Shown in pieces: positions 15,820 through 25,359 of a stretch of 64,000 bases of DNA. Source of the stretch: Colwellia demingiae (GTDB lineage: Bacteria > Pseudomonadota > Gammaproteobacteria > Enterobacterales > Alteromonadaceae); assembly GCF_007954275.1 (NCBI RefSeq), contig NZ_VOLT01000009.1:1-64000 (forward strand), written 5' to 3'. The notes below the pieces were generated by a model. The model had not been told where the DNA came from. It was given only the letters and a program-made list of their open reading frames with translations, and ran no database searches. Each line of letters opens with the position of its first letter. The stretch's first letter is position 1. The position numbers were made by a program, and so were the translations under genes.

Positions 15820-18800
15820 ATGGAAAATATTGCCGTAGTAGGTATTGCTAATTTATTCCCAGGATCTTCTGCACCAGAAGAATTTTGGCAGCAATTGCTG
15901 AAGAAACAGGATTGTCGCAGTAAAGCAACCAAAGAACAAATGGGTGTTGACCCTGAAAAATACACCGGAAAAAAAGGCGACACAGATAAATTTTACTGTG
16001 TGCACGGTGGTTATATTCGAGATTTCAATTTTGATGCTACCTCATTTATTCAGAACACTGCTGGTTTAACCGCACCGCTGAGTGAAGAGTACCTAAATCA
16101 ACTAGATGATCTAAATAAGTGGGCATTGTATGTTACCCAACAAGCATTAACCGACGCAGGTTATTGGGGCAGTGATAAGCTTGAGCAATGTGGCGTTATT
16201 TTAGGAAACTTATCGTTTCCAACCAAATCGTCTAATCACTTATTTATGCCGTTGTATCACCAAGTTGTCGATAACGCATTAAAAGCCGGTATAGATAAAG
16301 ATTTTCAGTTAAGTCATTTTTCTGATACTGAAATAGCAAGCAACAATATTCATCCAGATAATGCGCTGGTAGCGGGTTATCCTGCGGCGCTTTTAGCGAA
16401 AGCTGCAGGTCTTGGTGGTACACACTTTGCGCTTGACGCAGCCTGTGCATCAAGCTGTTATTCGGTTAAATTGGCTTGTGATTACTTGCATACCGGTAAA
16501 GCTGACATGATGTTAGCAGGCGCAGTGTCTGGCTCTGATCCTATGTTTGTTAATATGGGATTCTCTATTTTTCAAGCCTACCAAGCTAACAATATTCATG
16601 CTCCGTTTGATAAAAACTCTCAGGGCTTATTTGCTGGAGAAGGCGCTGGCATGATGGTCTTAAAACGCCATAGTGATGCGGTACGTGATGGCGATAAAAT
16701 TCACGCCATTATCAAAGGCGGTGCTTTATCAAATGACGGTAAAGGTGAATTTGTCCTTAGTCCAAATACCAAAGGACAAGTGCTGGTTTATGAACGTGCT
16801 TATGAAGATGCGGCAGTTGACCCTCGTGATGTAGATTACATTGAATGTCATGCTACGGGCACACCAAAAGGCGATAACGTAGAGCTTGGCTCTATGGATA
16901 CATTCTTTAGTCGCTTCCCAAGAGAAAACGGCAATAAGCCTTTGCTTGGCTCAGTAAAGTCTAACTTAGGCCACTTACTTACCGCGGCAGGTATGCCGGG
17001 TATGACTAAAGCTATTTGGGCACTCAATGAAGCAAAAATTCCCGCAACCATTAACTTAAACGAGCCATTAAGCTCTAAAAAAGGTTACTTAGGCGGCGCA
17101 CAAATGCCAACAGACACTATCGATTGGCCCGTACCTTTAAAGAAAGCTAACACAGCAAGCAAGCCAAGAACCGCTGGTGTGAGTGTATTTGGTTTTGGTG
17201 GCTCTAATGCCCACTTAGTTTTACAACAGCCTACACAGCAACTTGAACCAATCACGGTAAAAGCCAAAAAACGTGAGCCGCTTGCCATTATTGGTATGGA
17301 TGCTCATTTTGGTGGCGCTGAAGATCTTGCTAGTTTTAAAACGGTTATCGAAACTAACGGTAATACTTTTAGAGAATTACCGACGAATCGTTGGAAAGGC
17401 ATTAATCACGATACTGATGTAATGAATGCCTTGCAGCTTATTAAAGCACCTCAAGGCGGCTATGTTGAAAACTTTGATATTGATTTTTTACGTTTCAAAG
17501 TGCCACCTAACGAGCAAGACTGTTTAATTCCCCAGCAACTGATGATGATGAAAGTTGCTGATAATGCAGCGAAAGATGCAGGACTGAAAGAAGGTAGCAA
17601 CGTTGCGGTACTTGTTGCTATGGGTATTGAACTAGAGCTGCATCAATACCGAGGTCGCGTTAACTTAAGCACACAAATTGAAGAAAGTTTATTACAACAA
17701 GGCGTTACGCTTACGTCTGAGCAACGTGAAACCTTAACCAATATCGCTAAAGATGGCGTTGCTCATGCGGCGCAGCTTAATCAATATACCTCGTTTATTG
17801 GCAATATTATGGCGTCACGTATTTCAGCCTTATGGGACTTTACGGGCCCAGCGATAACGCTTTCTGCGGAAGAAAACTCAGTCTATCGTTGTGTAGAATT
17901 GGCTGAAAACTTATTCCAAACATCAGACATCGATGCCGTGATCATTGCCTCGGTTGATTTAGCTGGTTCAGTAGAAAACATTACCTTAAGACAACACTAT
18001 GGAGCAGTAAATAAGGGCCCAGTCTCAACAAATTCAGCAACCTCAGAAAATGTACTTGACCAAAATACATGGAAAGTAGGTGAAGGGGCAGGTGCATTTG
18101 TAGTTAAACCCCTGTCTAAAGTAATCCAAGTTGCTGAGCAAAGTATTTATGCCACCATAGATGGTGTTAGTTTTGCCAATGGTAAAGATGCTGCTGCCAT
18201 CACTAAAGCTGCAATCGCTTCCCTGAACATTGCAGGGCTTAACAGCGCAGATATTACCAGTGTTGAAGCACATGCCAGTGGTTTTAGTGCTGAGAATACA
18301 GCAGAAGCTCAAGCGCTACCTGCATTGTATGCAGGCAAAGCGATTAGCAGTGTTAAAAGTAATATTGGTCATACGTTTAATGCCAGTGGTGTTGCCAGTA
18401 TTATCAAAACAGCGCTGCTTTTAGATGACCAATCTTCTAAAGCTTCCGATGTTGCGTCTCACATAGCAGTCAATGGCTTAGGTAAAGACGAAAGCTGTGC
18501 GCACCTTATTTTGTCATCGAGCAAGTTAGCCCATCAAGCAGCACCAGCGCCAACAGGCAAGCAACGCCCTAAATTAATAAAAAATATTAGCTTAGGTGGC
18601 AAGGCCATTTTTGCAGACATCATTGCCAACGTTAAAGCACCGGCAATGGCGGCGATTAAACAAGCTTTTACTAAGCAACCATTACGTCAGGTTAAACAGA
18701 CGGTTAATGTCATGAACATTAAACCTAAGCTTTCTGAAGTTAAGGTATCTGAAGCAAAGGCTTCTGAAGTTCAGTTATCCCAAGCCACACAGCAAACTAA

Positions 18801-21800
18801 TTTATCTAGTCAAGCTCATACACGATCAACGGTCGTTACTGGAGTACAAGTGAAGAAAGTTACTAATACCGCTATTGCAAATAAGCAAAGCAAAAGGCAA
18901 GTACCTGCAGGTGTTAAACATCAAGCAAGTAAAGAAATTTTCCAAGAAACAGCCACACATCAAGCTTTTTTAAATACTCGCCAAATGGCAGGTCAGCAGA
19001 TTTCTAAATTGATTGAAATGCAAGCAAACGTTAGTTCACATACCACGGTAGAAAGGTCAGCTTATGTTTCAACATCAACTGCAAGCGCAGCTGAGCCGGT
19101 AAATGAACGTGCTCATGCACCTGAACTTTCGGTTGTCTCTTCAAATGTACAAGCTGCGAATGAAAGCTGGGCAAATGAATCAGGCTTTAAAATCAAAGGC
19201 CCTGCAGGTTATAGCTATCCACCATTACAACTTGAAGAGCGCTTTAATAAGCCTCAAGAAATTATTTGGGACACTGCCGATTTAGTTGAATTTGCTGAAG
19301 GTGATATCGCTAAAGTTTTTGGTGACGAATTCAAAATTATCGACAGCTATTCACGTCGTGTACGTTTACCTACCACAGATTATTTATTGGTATCGCGTGT
19401 TACTGAGCTTGAAGCCACTGTAAATGAATATAAAAAATCATACATGTGCACTGAGTATGATATTCCCGTTGATGCGCCGTTTCTTATCGATGGTCAAATC
19501 CCTTGGTCAGTATCGGTTGAATCAGGCCAATGTGATTTATTATTAATTTCTTATATTGGCATTGATTTTCAAGCCAAAGGTGAACGTGTTTATCGTTTAC
19601 TGGATTGTGAATTAACTTTCTTAGAAGAAATGGCTTTTGGTGGTGAAACACTGCGTTATGAAATCCATATCGACTCATATGCGAGAAACGGCGAGCAATT
19701 GTTATTCTTCTTTCACTACGATTGTTATGTTGGTGATAAAAAAGTACTCATCATGCGTAATGGTTGTGCGGGCTTCTTCACTGATGAAGAGCTTGCTGAT
19801 GGCAAGGGCGTAATCTTAAATGATAAAGATAAAGCTGAATTAGCCAATGCCGTTAAAAGTGATTTTACACCATTAATAACTAATGTTGATAAAGCGAAAC
19901 AAGCCAAGCAGCATTTCGATTACGTTGACATGATGAAATTGGTTGATGGTGATGTCGCGGGTTGTTTTGGTGAAGAATATAACCAACAAGGTCGTAACCC
20001 ATCATTAAAGTTCTCGTCGAAGAAATTCTTAATGATAGAGCGCATTACTAAAATTGATGCAAAAGGCGGCCATTGGGGCTTAGGTTTGCTAGAAGGTCAA
20101 AAAGACTTAGACCCACAGCATTGGTATTTCCCATGTCACTTTAAAGGTGACCAAGTGATGGCCGGCTCATTAATGAGTGAAGGTTGTGGTCAAATGGCGA
20201 TGTTCTTAATGCTTAAATTAGGCATGCATGCGAATGTAAATAACGCACGTTTCCAGCCTATGCCAGGTGAGTCGCAAACCGTACGTTGTCGTGGCCAAGT
20301 ATTGCCACAACACAATACGTTAACGTATCGTATGGAAGTAACCGCAATGGGCATGCAGCCTTACCCATTCTTAAAAGCGAATATCGAAATTATTCTTGAT
20401 GGTAAAGCGGTTGTTGATTTTAAAAACTTATCAGTGATGATCACTGAACAAGATGATAACTCACCCTATCCGGTAACTTTACCTGACAATGTTAAGCTTA
20501 AATCTCGTAACATGAAGTCAGTAACAACAAGTGCTGCAGTACACAGTGTTGATGCTAACCTTGAACTGGATGAACGTGGCGTAGCGCCATTTAAACATCC
20601 TGAACGTGCTTTAATGAAAGTTGTGTCTGATTTATCTGCGCCAAAAGAGAAAGGCGTAACACCTATTCAGCATTTTGAAGCGCCAATGGTAGCGGGACAA
20701 AATCGTGTGCCTAACCAAGCACCATTTACCCCATGGCACATGTTTGAATTTGCTACGGGTAATATTTCTAAATGTTTTGGTCCTGATTTTGACGTGTACA
20801 AAGGACGTATTCCACCGCGCACGCCATGTGGTGATTTACAAGTAGTGACACAAGTTGTCGAAGTGCAAGGTGAGCGTTTAGATCTTAAAAAGACTTCTAG
20901 CTGCATCGCAGAATACTATGTGCCAAGTGATGCATGGTACTTCACAAAAAATAGTGTGAATAACTGGATGCCTTATTCACTCATCATGGAAATTGCCTTA
21001 CAACCTAATGGCTTTATTTCGGGTTATATGGGCACCACGCTTAAATACCCAGAAAAAGATCTGTTCTTCCGCAACCTTGATGGCAGCGGTGACTTAATTA
21101 AACAGGTAGATTTACGTGATAAAACTATTGTTAATAAGTCGGTATTATTAAGCACTACTATGGCTGGCGGTATGATAGTACAAAGCTTCACTTTTGAGCT
21201 GTATGTTAAAAATGAAAGTGCTGCTGCTCAGTCATTAGAAAGTCATGACTTGTTCTACAAAGGTACGGCCGTTTTTGGTTACTTTGGTGCAGATGCGTTA
21301 ACTAACCAATTAGGTATCGATAACGGTAAAGTAACTCACCCTTGGTTTGTTGATAACAATACACCTAAATCAGATATTAAGGTGATTGATCTTAGTAATT
21401 CAAATCTACCTCTATACCAAGCGCCATTGAACAAACCGCATTATAAATTAGCGGGTGGTCAAATGAACTTTATTGATACCGTTTCAATCGTTGAAGGCGG
21501 CGGTAAAGCGAGTGTTGCGTATGTTTATGGTGAAAGAACTATTGATGCAACCGATTGGTTCTTCCGTTATCACTTCCATCAAGATCCAGTAATGCCAGGC
21601 TCATTGGGTGTTGAAGCGGTTATCGAATTAATGCAAACCTATGCACTAGAAAATGATTTAGGTAAGCAATTTACTAACCCAAGATTTATCGCACCAGCAA
21701 CTTTGGTTAAATGGAAATATCGTGGTCAAATTACGCCGTTAAACAAACAAATGTCATTAGATGTGCATATTACGGATATCGTCAAAACCGCCGGAGCTGA

Positions 21801-21903
21801 CGGGAAAGGTGAAGTACGTTTGATTGGCGATGCGAACTTGTCTAAAGATGGCCTAAGAATATACGAAGTAAAAGATATTGTATTGTCTATCGTAGAAGCG
21901 TAG
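15820..21903 (+). CDS. pfaC: PUFA synthase subunit PfaC (KS-CLF-DH-DH)
   Basis: PfaC (2027 residues) extends the chain and sets double bonds by dehydration/isomerisation. Domain 1 is a ketosynthase with Cys209 (DAACASSCYS), His344 (ECHATGTP) and His385. Domain 2 (from about 485) is a chain-length-factor-like ketosynthase: the expected active cysteine region reads TLSAEENSVYR, so the cysteine is absent. A Gln/Ser/Ala-rich linker (about 950-1110) leads to two FabA-like hot-dog dehydratases with His1440 (CHFKGDQVMAGSL) and His1918 (HFHQDPVMPGSL). GAGGAAAG precedes the ATG. Length and order match known PfaC proteins. The first dehydratase has Ala where the second has the usual Pro (VMAG vs VMPG). 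Confidence 0.95.
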   Translation: MENIAVVGIANLFPGSSAPEEFWQQLLKKQDCRSKATKEQMGVDPEKYTGKKGDTDKFYCVHGGYIRDFNFDATSFIQNTAGLTAPLSEEYLNQLDDLNKWALYVTQQALTDAGYWGSDKLEQCGVILGNLSFPTKSSNHLFMPLYHQVVDNALKAGIDKDFQLSHFSDTEIASNNIHPDNALVAGYPAALLAKAAGLGGTHFALDAACASSCYSVKLACDYLHTGKADMMLAGAVSGSDPMFVNMGFSIFQAYQANNIHAPFDKNSQGLFAGEGAGMMVLKRHSDAVRDGDKIHAIIKGGALSNDGKGEFVLSPNTKGQVLVYERAYEDAAVDPRDVDYIECHATGTPKGDNVELGSMDTFFSRFPRENGNKPLLGSVKSNLGHLLTAAGMPGMTKAIWALNEAKIPATINLNEPLSSKKGYLGGAQMPTDTIDWPVPLKKANTASKPRTAGVSVFGFGGSNAHLVLQQPTQQLEPITVKAKKREPLAIIGMDAHFGGAEDLASFKTVIETNGNTFRELPTNRWKGINHDTDVMNALQLIKAPQGGYVENFDIDFLRFKVPPNEQDCLIPQQLMMMKVADNAAKDAGLKEGSNVAVLVAMGIELELHQYRGRVNLSTQIEESLLQQGVTLTSEQRETLTNIAKDGVAHAAQLNQYTSFIGNIMASRISALWDFTGPAITLSAEENSVYRCVELAENLFQTSDIDAVIIASVDLAGSVENITLRQHYGAVNKGPVSTNSATSENVLDQNTWKVGEGAGAFVVKPLSKVIQVAEQSIYATIDGVSFANGKDAAAITKAAIASLNIAGLNSADITSVEAHASGFSAENTAEAQALPALYAGKAISSVKSNIGHTFNASGVASIIKTALLLDDQSSKASDVASHIAVNGLGKDESCAHLILSSSKLAHQAAPAPTGKQRPKLIKNISLGGKAIFADIIANVKAPAMAAIKQAFTKQPLRQVKQTVNVMNIKPKLSEVKVSEAKASEVQLSQATQQTNLSSQAHTRSTVVTGVQVKKVTNTAIANKQSKRQVPAGVKHQASKEIFQETATHQAFLNTRQMAGQQISKLIEMQANVSSHTTVERSAYVSTSTASAAEPVNERAHAPELSVVSSNVQAANESWANESGFKIKGPAGYSYPPLQLEERFNKPQEIIWDTADLVEFAEGDIAKVFGDEFKIIDSYSRRVRLPTTDYLLVSRVTELEATVNEYKKSYMCTEYDIPVDAPFLIDGQIPWSVSVESGQCDLLLISYIGIDFQAKGERVYRLLDCELTFLEEMAFGGETLRYEIHIDSYARNGEQLLFFFHYDCYVGDKKVLIMRNGCAGFFTDEELADGKGVILNDKDKAELANAVKSDFTPLITNVDKAKQAKQHFDYVDMMKLVDGDVAGCFGEEYNQQGRNPSLKFSSKKFLMIERITKIDAKGGHWGLGLLEGQKDLDPQHWYFPCHFKGDQVMAGSLMSEGCGQMAMFLMLKLGMHANVNNARFQPMPGESQTVRCRGQVLPQHNTLTYRMEVTAMGMQPYPFLKANIEIILDGKAVVDFKNLSVMITEQDDNSPYPVTLPDNVKLKSRNMKSVTTSAAVHSVDANLELDERGVAPFKHPERALMKVVSDLSAPKEKGVTPIQHFEAPMVAGQNRVPNQAPFTPWHMFEFATGNISKCFGPDFDVYKGRIPPRTPCGDLQVVTQVVEVQGERLDLKKTSSCIAEYYVPSDAWYFTKNSVNNWMPYSLIMEIALQPNGFISGYMGTTLKYPEKDLFFRNLDGSGDLIKQVDLRDKTIVNKSVLLSTTMAGGMIVQSFTFELYVKNESAAAQSLESHDLFYKGTAVFGYFGADALTNQLGIDNGKVTHPWFVDNNTPKSDIKVIDLSNSNLPLYQAPLNKPHYKLAGGQMNFIDTVSIVEGGGKASVAYVYGERTIDATDWFFRYHFHQDPVMPGSLGVEAVIELMQTYALENDLGKQFTNPRFIAPATLVKWKYRGQITPLNKQMSLDVHITDIVKTAGADGKGEVRLIGDANLSKDGLRIYEVKDIVLSIVEA

Positions 21904-21919
21904 TGATTAAATATAAAAC

Positions 21920-22079
21920 TGGATACAGGACAATATGCTCCATGCATTGTCTATTAAGTGGCATCCGTGCCACGTCCGACAAGTGATTTCGGGTATGACG
22001 TAAATAGGTAGATAGTTTACTTAATAGTGAGACATTAGCCTCTCAACCGTCATTCCCGTATTGTCTTGGCGGGAATCCA
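21920..22079. repeat. Palindromic repeat, left copy beside GIY-YIG gene
   Basis: Starts TGGATACAGGACAATATGCT, includes TTCGGGTATGACG, and ends with a hairpin TCATTCCCG...CGGGAATCCA. The first 60 bases and the last 45 are nearly identical to 22417-22594 in the same orientation. Both copies lie outside coding sequence in the pfaC-pfaD gap. Confidence 0.88.
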
Positions 22080-22120
22080 CTGTCACTAATGCGCAATAAT
22101 CAGTTATCAAGGAAGATAAT

Positions 22121-22408
22121 ATGAAACAACCCTGTGTGTATATCTTAGCAAGTGAAAAGAATGGCACTTTATATGTTGGAGTAACTAGTAATTTAGTAAA
22201 ACGTATTTGGCAGCATAAGAATCATGTTGTAAGTGGCTTTAGCGAGAAACACGAAGTAAAGCGACTAGTATATTTTGAGCAACTTGATGATATGGTCAAT
22301 GCAATTACCCGTGAAAAAGTATTAAAAAAATGGAATCGGGCTTGGAAGATTAGATTAATAGAAAAGACAAATCTCAATTGGAATGATCTGTACGATGATA
22401 TTGTATAG
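22121..22408 (+). CDS. Small GIY-YIG nuclease-domain protein
   Basis: The 95-residue protein is a stand-alone GIY-YIG domain: VYILASEKNGTLYVGVTSNL supplies the paired tyrosines and LVKRIWQHK the conserved Arg and His, while REKVLKKWNRAWKIRLIE includes the catalytic-type Glu region and basic helix. Known family: YhbQ/UPF0213-like single-domain GIY-YIG proteins. AAGGAAG precedes the ATG well. It has no obvious role in fatty acid synthesis and lies between two direct repeat copies inside the pfa operon. Members of this family are, to my recollection, often found next to such repeats in marine gammaproteobacteria, suggesting that nuclease and repeat move together (inference). Confidence 0.88.
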   Translation: MKQPCVYILASEKNGTLYVGVTSNLVKRIWQHKNHVVSGFSEKHEVKRLVYFEQLDDMVNAITREKVLKKWNRAWKIRLIEKTNLNWNDLYDDIV

Positions 22409-22416
22409 CTAGAAAA

Positions 22417-22594
22417 TGTATACAGGACAATATGCTCCATGCATTGTCTATTAAGTGGCATCCGTGCCATGTCCGACAAGAGACTTCGGGTATGACGATA
22501 AACGTGAGATTTAGATCATAGGAAGCGGTGTACTGAAAAGGTTAATAATCAAGCCTCTCAACCGTCATTCCCGCGTTGTCTTGGCGGGAATCCA
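22417..22594. repeat. Palindromic repeat, right copy beside GIY-YIG gene
   Basis: Direct copy of 21920-22079: TACAGGACAATATGCTCCAT and following bases match at nearly every position, as do AGCCTCTCAACCGTCATTCC and the closing hairpin. An extra half element, TGGATACCCGA...TCGGGTATGACAG, follows at 22620-22650 just before pfaD. Confidence 0.88.
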
Positions 22595-22619
22595 TCGGTT
22601 TGATATACATGAATAACAA

Positions 22620-22650
22620 TGGATACCCGACTAGCAACTTCGGGTATGAC
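22620..22650. repeat. Half-element hairpin just upstream of pfaD
   Basis: TGGATACCCGA and TTCGGGTATGA form a stem of about 10 bp. It is 28 bases before the pfaD ATG, and its outer arms can also pair with the hairpin ending at 22594. It may affect pfaD mRNA structure. Confidence 0.7.
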
Positions 22651-22678
22651 AGTAATAATAAAAGAATTAGGAAAGAAT

Positions 22679-24277
22679 ATGTCAAACATCGATTTTAATA
22701 ATGCCAGAGCTATTGATTGGGCTTGGAAAGTTAACGCGAACGACGTTAACAGTAACGACGTGCAAATAAAGTCAGCGTTAATGGATTTAGCAAAGCCGGT
22801 TTATGTCGCAAAATCTGCTAATGGTTTTGGAGTGGTAAACACTACCGCAGCTACGGGTGATACTGATGTAGTCGCTTTTGCTCAAAAACTTACTCCGCAA
22901 GATTTAGGTGATGATGCTTTTAAAAAGCAGCATGGCGTTAAATACGCATACCATGGCGGCGCTATGGCGAATGGCATCGCCTCCGTTGAATTAGTCGTTG
23001 CTTTAGGTAAAGCTGGATTTTTATGTTCATTCGGCGCAGCAGGTTTAGTACCTGATGCGGTGGAAGATGCGATTAAACGTATTCAAGCAGAATTACCAAA
23101 CGGACCTTATGCGGTGAACTTGATTCATGCACCTGCAGAAGAAGCATTAGAGCGTGGCGCCGTTGAACGATTTTTAAAACTTGGCGTTAAAACCGTTGAA
23201 GCTTCAGCTTACTTAGGGTTAACCGAGCATATTGTTTGGTATCGTTTAGCGGGTTTAAGTGAAAATAGCGATGGTAGCGTTAATATTGGTAACAAGGTAA
23301 TTGCTAAAGTATCTCGTACGGAAGTAGGGCGACGCTTTATGGAGCCTGCGCCGCAAAAGCTAGTTGATAAACTGCTTAGCCAAGGCAAGATAACCCAAGA
23401 ACAAGCAGAGCTGTCAAAACGCGTGCCTATGGCTGATGACATTACCGCAGAAGCGGATTCAGGCGGTCATACTGATAATCGACCTTTCTTAACCTTATTG
23501 CCGACTATCATAGCGCTTCGTGATGAAGTTCAAGCACAATATAATTTCTCTCCAGCATTACGCGTTGGTGCTGGCGGTGGAATTGGTACCCCAGAATCAG
23601 CGTTAGCTGCATTTAATATGGGCTCAGCTTATATTGTACTTGGCTCAGTAAACCAAGCCTGTGTAGAGGCGGGTGCTTCAGAACATACTCGCAAGTTATT
23701 AGCGGGCGTAGAAATGGCTGATGTGACTATGGCTCCTGCAGCAGATATGTTTGAAATGGGCGTAAAGTTGCAAGTAGTTAAGCGTGGTTCAATGTTCGCC
23801 ATGCGAGCGAAGAAGCTTTACGAGCTATACATTAACTATGACTCAATTGAAGCTATTCCGGCTGATGAACGTCTTAAGATTGAAAAACAAATATTTCGCT
23901 CTAATCTTGATGATGTTTGGGCAGGTACTGAAGCCTTTTTCACTGAACGTGATCCTGAAATGTTAGCGCGAGCACAATCTAGCCCTAAACGTAAAATGGC
24001 GCTAATTTTCCGTTGGTATTTAGGATTAAGCTCTCGCTGGTCAAATACTGGCGAAAAAGGCCGAGAAATGGATTACCAAATTTGGGCAGGTCCAAGTTTA
24101 GGCGCCTTTAATAGCTGGGTAAAAGGTACGTATTTAGAAGACTATACTCGCCGTTATGCAGTAGATGTAGCCTTGCATATGTTAAAAGGTGCTGCCTACT
24201 TACAACGAGTTAATCAGCTCAAACTACAAGGTGTTAGCTTAAGCACTGAGCTGGCTGGCTATCGTAGCGAAGATTAG
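22679..24277 (+). CDS. pfaD: PUFA synthase enoyl reductase PfaD
   Basis: PfaD is the FMN-dependent trans-acting enoyl reductase of the PUFA synthase, related to 2-nitropropane dioxygenase/nitronate monooxygenase and FabK. The 532-residue sequence shows the TIM-barrel flavin features: YHGGAMANGIAS near 95-105, LIHAPAEEA, ADSGGHTDNRP near 260 and VGAGGGIGTPESALAAF near 300. I chose ATG 22679 (MSNIDFNN) with AGGAAAG upstream; a further 20 open codons upstream lie in the repeat hairpin and are not credible. The 775-base gap after pfaC is unusually long for this operon because of the inserted GIY-YIG/repeat unit. Confident. Confidence 0.95.
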   Translation: MSNIDFNNARAIDWAWKVNANDVNSNDVQIKSALMDLAKPVYVAKSANGFGVVNTTAATGDTDVVAFAQKLTPQDLGDDAFKKQHGVKYAYHGGAMANGIASVELVVALGKAGFLCSFGAAGLVPDAVEDAIKRIQAELPNGPYAVNLIHAPAEEALERGAVERFLKLGVKTVEASAYLGLTEHIVWYRLAGLSENSDGSVNIGNKVIAKVSRTEVGRRFMEPAPQKLVDKLLSQGKITQEQAELSKRVPMADDITAEADSGGHTDNRPFLTLLPTIIALRDEVQAQYNFSPALRVGAGGGIGTPESALAAFNMGSAYIVLGSVNQACVEAGASEHTRKLLAGVEMADVTMAPAADMFEMGVKLQVVKRGSMFAMRAKKLYELYINYDSIEAIPADERLKIEKQIFRSNLDDVWAGTEAFFTERDPEMLARAQSSPKRKMALIFRWYLGLSSRWSNTGEKGREMDYQIWAGPSLGAFNSWVKGTYLEDYTRRYAVDVALHMLKGAAYLQRVNQLKLQGVSLSTELAGYRSED

Positions 24278-24316
24278 TTTTACTGTATTAAAAGTTAAGG
24301 CTTAAGAGGAAATTAG

Positions 24317-24619
24317 ATGTCAACATGTACTGAATTTGCAGTTTTTGAGGTTGAAGAAGCGAACTTAGCACGCGTTCTCGCGTTAAGTGAGTCACTATTT
24401 ATTGAAATAAATGCTGAGCAAGAAAATATTATTGCTCACGAAATATTAGTGAAAACTGATAATGCAGAAGAGTTATGTTGGCATCTTACTTGGGTAAACA
24501 TTGAAGCCGTAGAGGCAAGTTCAACTAAATGGTCAACCTATCCAAGTGCAGCAGAAATAGAGCGTTTGGTTGGTAAAAAACTCTATTATGGCCACTTTGT
24601 TGGAGTTATTGGAAAGTAA
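24317..24619 (+). CDS. Hypothetical protein at the end of the pfa operon
   Basis: This 100-residue soluble protein is acidic in its first half (residues 9-45 rich in Glu) and has aromatic segments CWHLTWVNIEAV and LYYGHFVGVIGK. The pattern suggests a small alpha/beta fold, perhaps dimeric, but I recognise no family. AGAGGAAAT precedes the ATG, and the gap to pfaD is only 39 bases, so it is likely part of the pfa transcript. A role in PUFA synthesis is inferred from position only. No cysteine-based or catalytic signature is apparent. Confidence 0.7.
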   Translation: MSTCTEFAVFEVEEANLARVLALSESLFIEINAEQENIIAHEILVKTDNAEELCWHLTWVNIEAVEASSTKWSTYPSAAEIERLVGKKLYYGHFVGVIGK

Positions 24620-24621
24620 CC

Positions 24622-24665
24622 CCAAAGCCAAAGCCAAAGCCAAAGCCAAAGTCAAAGCCAAAGAG
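24622..24665. repeat. Hexanucleotide tandem repeat (CAAAGC)n
   Basis: About seven CAAAGC-type units follow each other directly after the stop codon of the pfa-linked small gene; one unit reads CAAAGT and the last ones decay to CAAAGA and GTAAAG. It lies outside coding sequence. Slippage would alter the 3' end of the pfa transcript, not a reading frame. Confidence 0.9.
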
Positions 24666-24768
24666 TAAAGTAAAAGCAAACAACGGTGCAACGAGAAGAA
24701 GGTGTCTTTAATGCTTTTCTTTCGTTACCTATATCCCTGTATTAAGGGGCATTAGGGCAGGTTGCTTG

Positions 24769-25338
24769 TTAAGTATAATTAACGTTGTATTTGACTTGAA
24801 TGAAATCATTGGCAAAGGCAACAGACTCAGCATTGTCGAGTTTAACGCTATGATTTAATTTTCCAAACAAAGGAATGCCTGAGCCAAGCAGTACAGGAGC
24901 TCTGGTAATAATCATTTCATTAATAAGCTTTAAATTAATAAACGAGGTAATGGTTGCGCCGCCATCAATGTAGGCATGCTTTAGCCCTTGCTCAGACAGC
25001 TTATCAACTAATGCTTGAATATCACCTGCGACCATTTCAACTTTCCCCGCTAAGTTTGCAGGGGGTTGGGTGAGTGAATTACTCAAAGCATAGATTTTAA
25101 TGTCACGATAAGGCCATTGCTCGGCTGGAATATCAAAACTTGAGATCACTTCCATACACTTACGGCCCATGATCATACAATCAACAGAATTGATAAAATC
25201 AGCAAAACCCATATCTAAATTTTCACCCATATCAGCATCAGTATTACCGGCCGTATGTAACCAATCAACTCCACCATCGGGTGTTGCTATATAACCATCT
25301 GCGCTTGTTGCAATATATACAGAACATTTCATAAACAT
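24769..25338 (-). CDS. Dihydrofolate reductase-family protein (RibD C-terminal type)
   Basis: The 189-residue protein belongs to the DHFR/RibD-C fold family. It shows VYIATSADGYIATPDGGVDW at the N-terminus, MIMGRKCMEVI near residue 57, LSNSL near 85 and YIDGGATITSFI near 122, with the C-terminal PVLLGSGIPLFG typical of this group. These proteins use NADPH; the substrate of the stand-alone family is unknown. AAGGAGT lies just before ATG 25338, with a second in-frame ATG at 25332. It is last in a probable three-gene minus-strand operon with the DinB and tpm genes (gap of 21 bases to the DinB gene). Confidence 0.88.
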   Translation of the reverse strand: MFMKCSVYIATSADGYIATPDGGVDWLHTAGNTDADMGENLDMGFADFINSVDCMIMGRKCMEVISSFDIPAEQWPYRDIKIYALSNSLTQPPANLAGKVEMVAGDIQALVDKLSEQGLKHAYIDGGATITSFINLKLINEMIITRAPVLLGSGIPLFGKLNHSVKLDNAESVAFANDFIQVKYNVNYT

Positions 25339-25359
25339 GTACTCCTTGTTTAGTTTTTG

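Noticed and set aside
22121-22408. UvrC-like excision nuclease or homing endonuclease
   Set aside because: Only the single GIY-YIG domain is present; there is no UvrC C-terminal part and no intron or intein around it.
22619-22678. Twenty extra open codons before pfaD
   Set aside because: They translate the palindromic repeat hairpin; the ATG at 22679 has a good AGGAAAG and matches the expected PfaD N-terminus.
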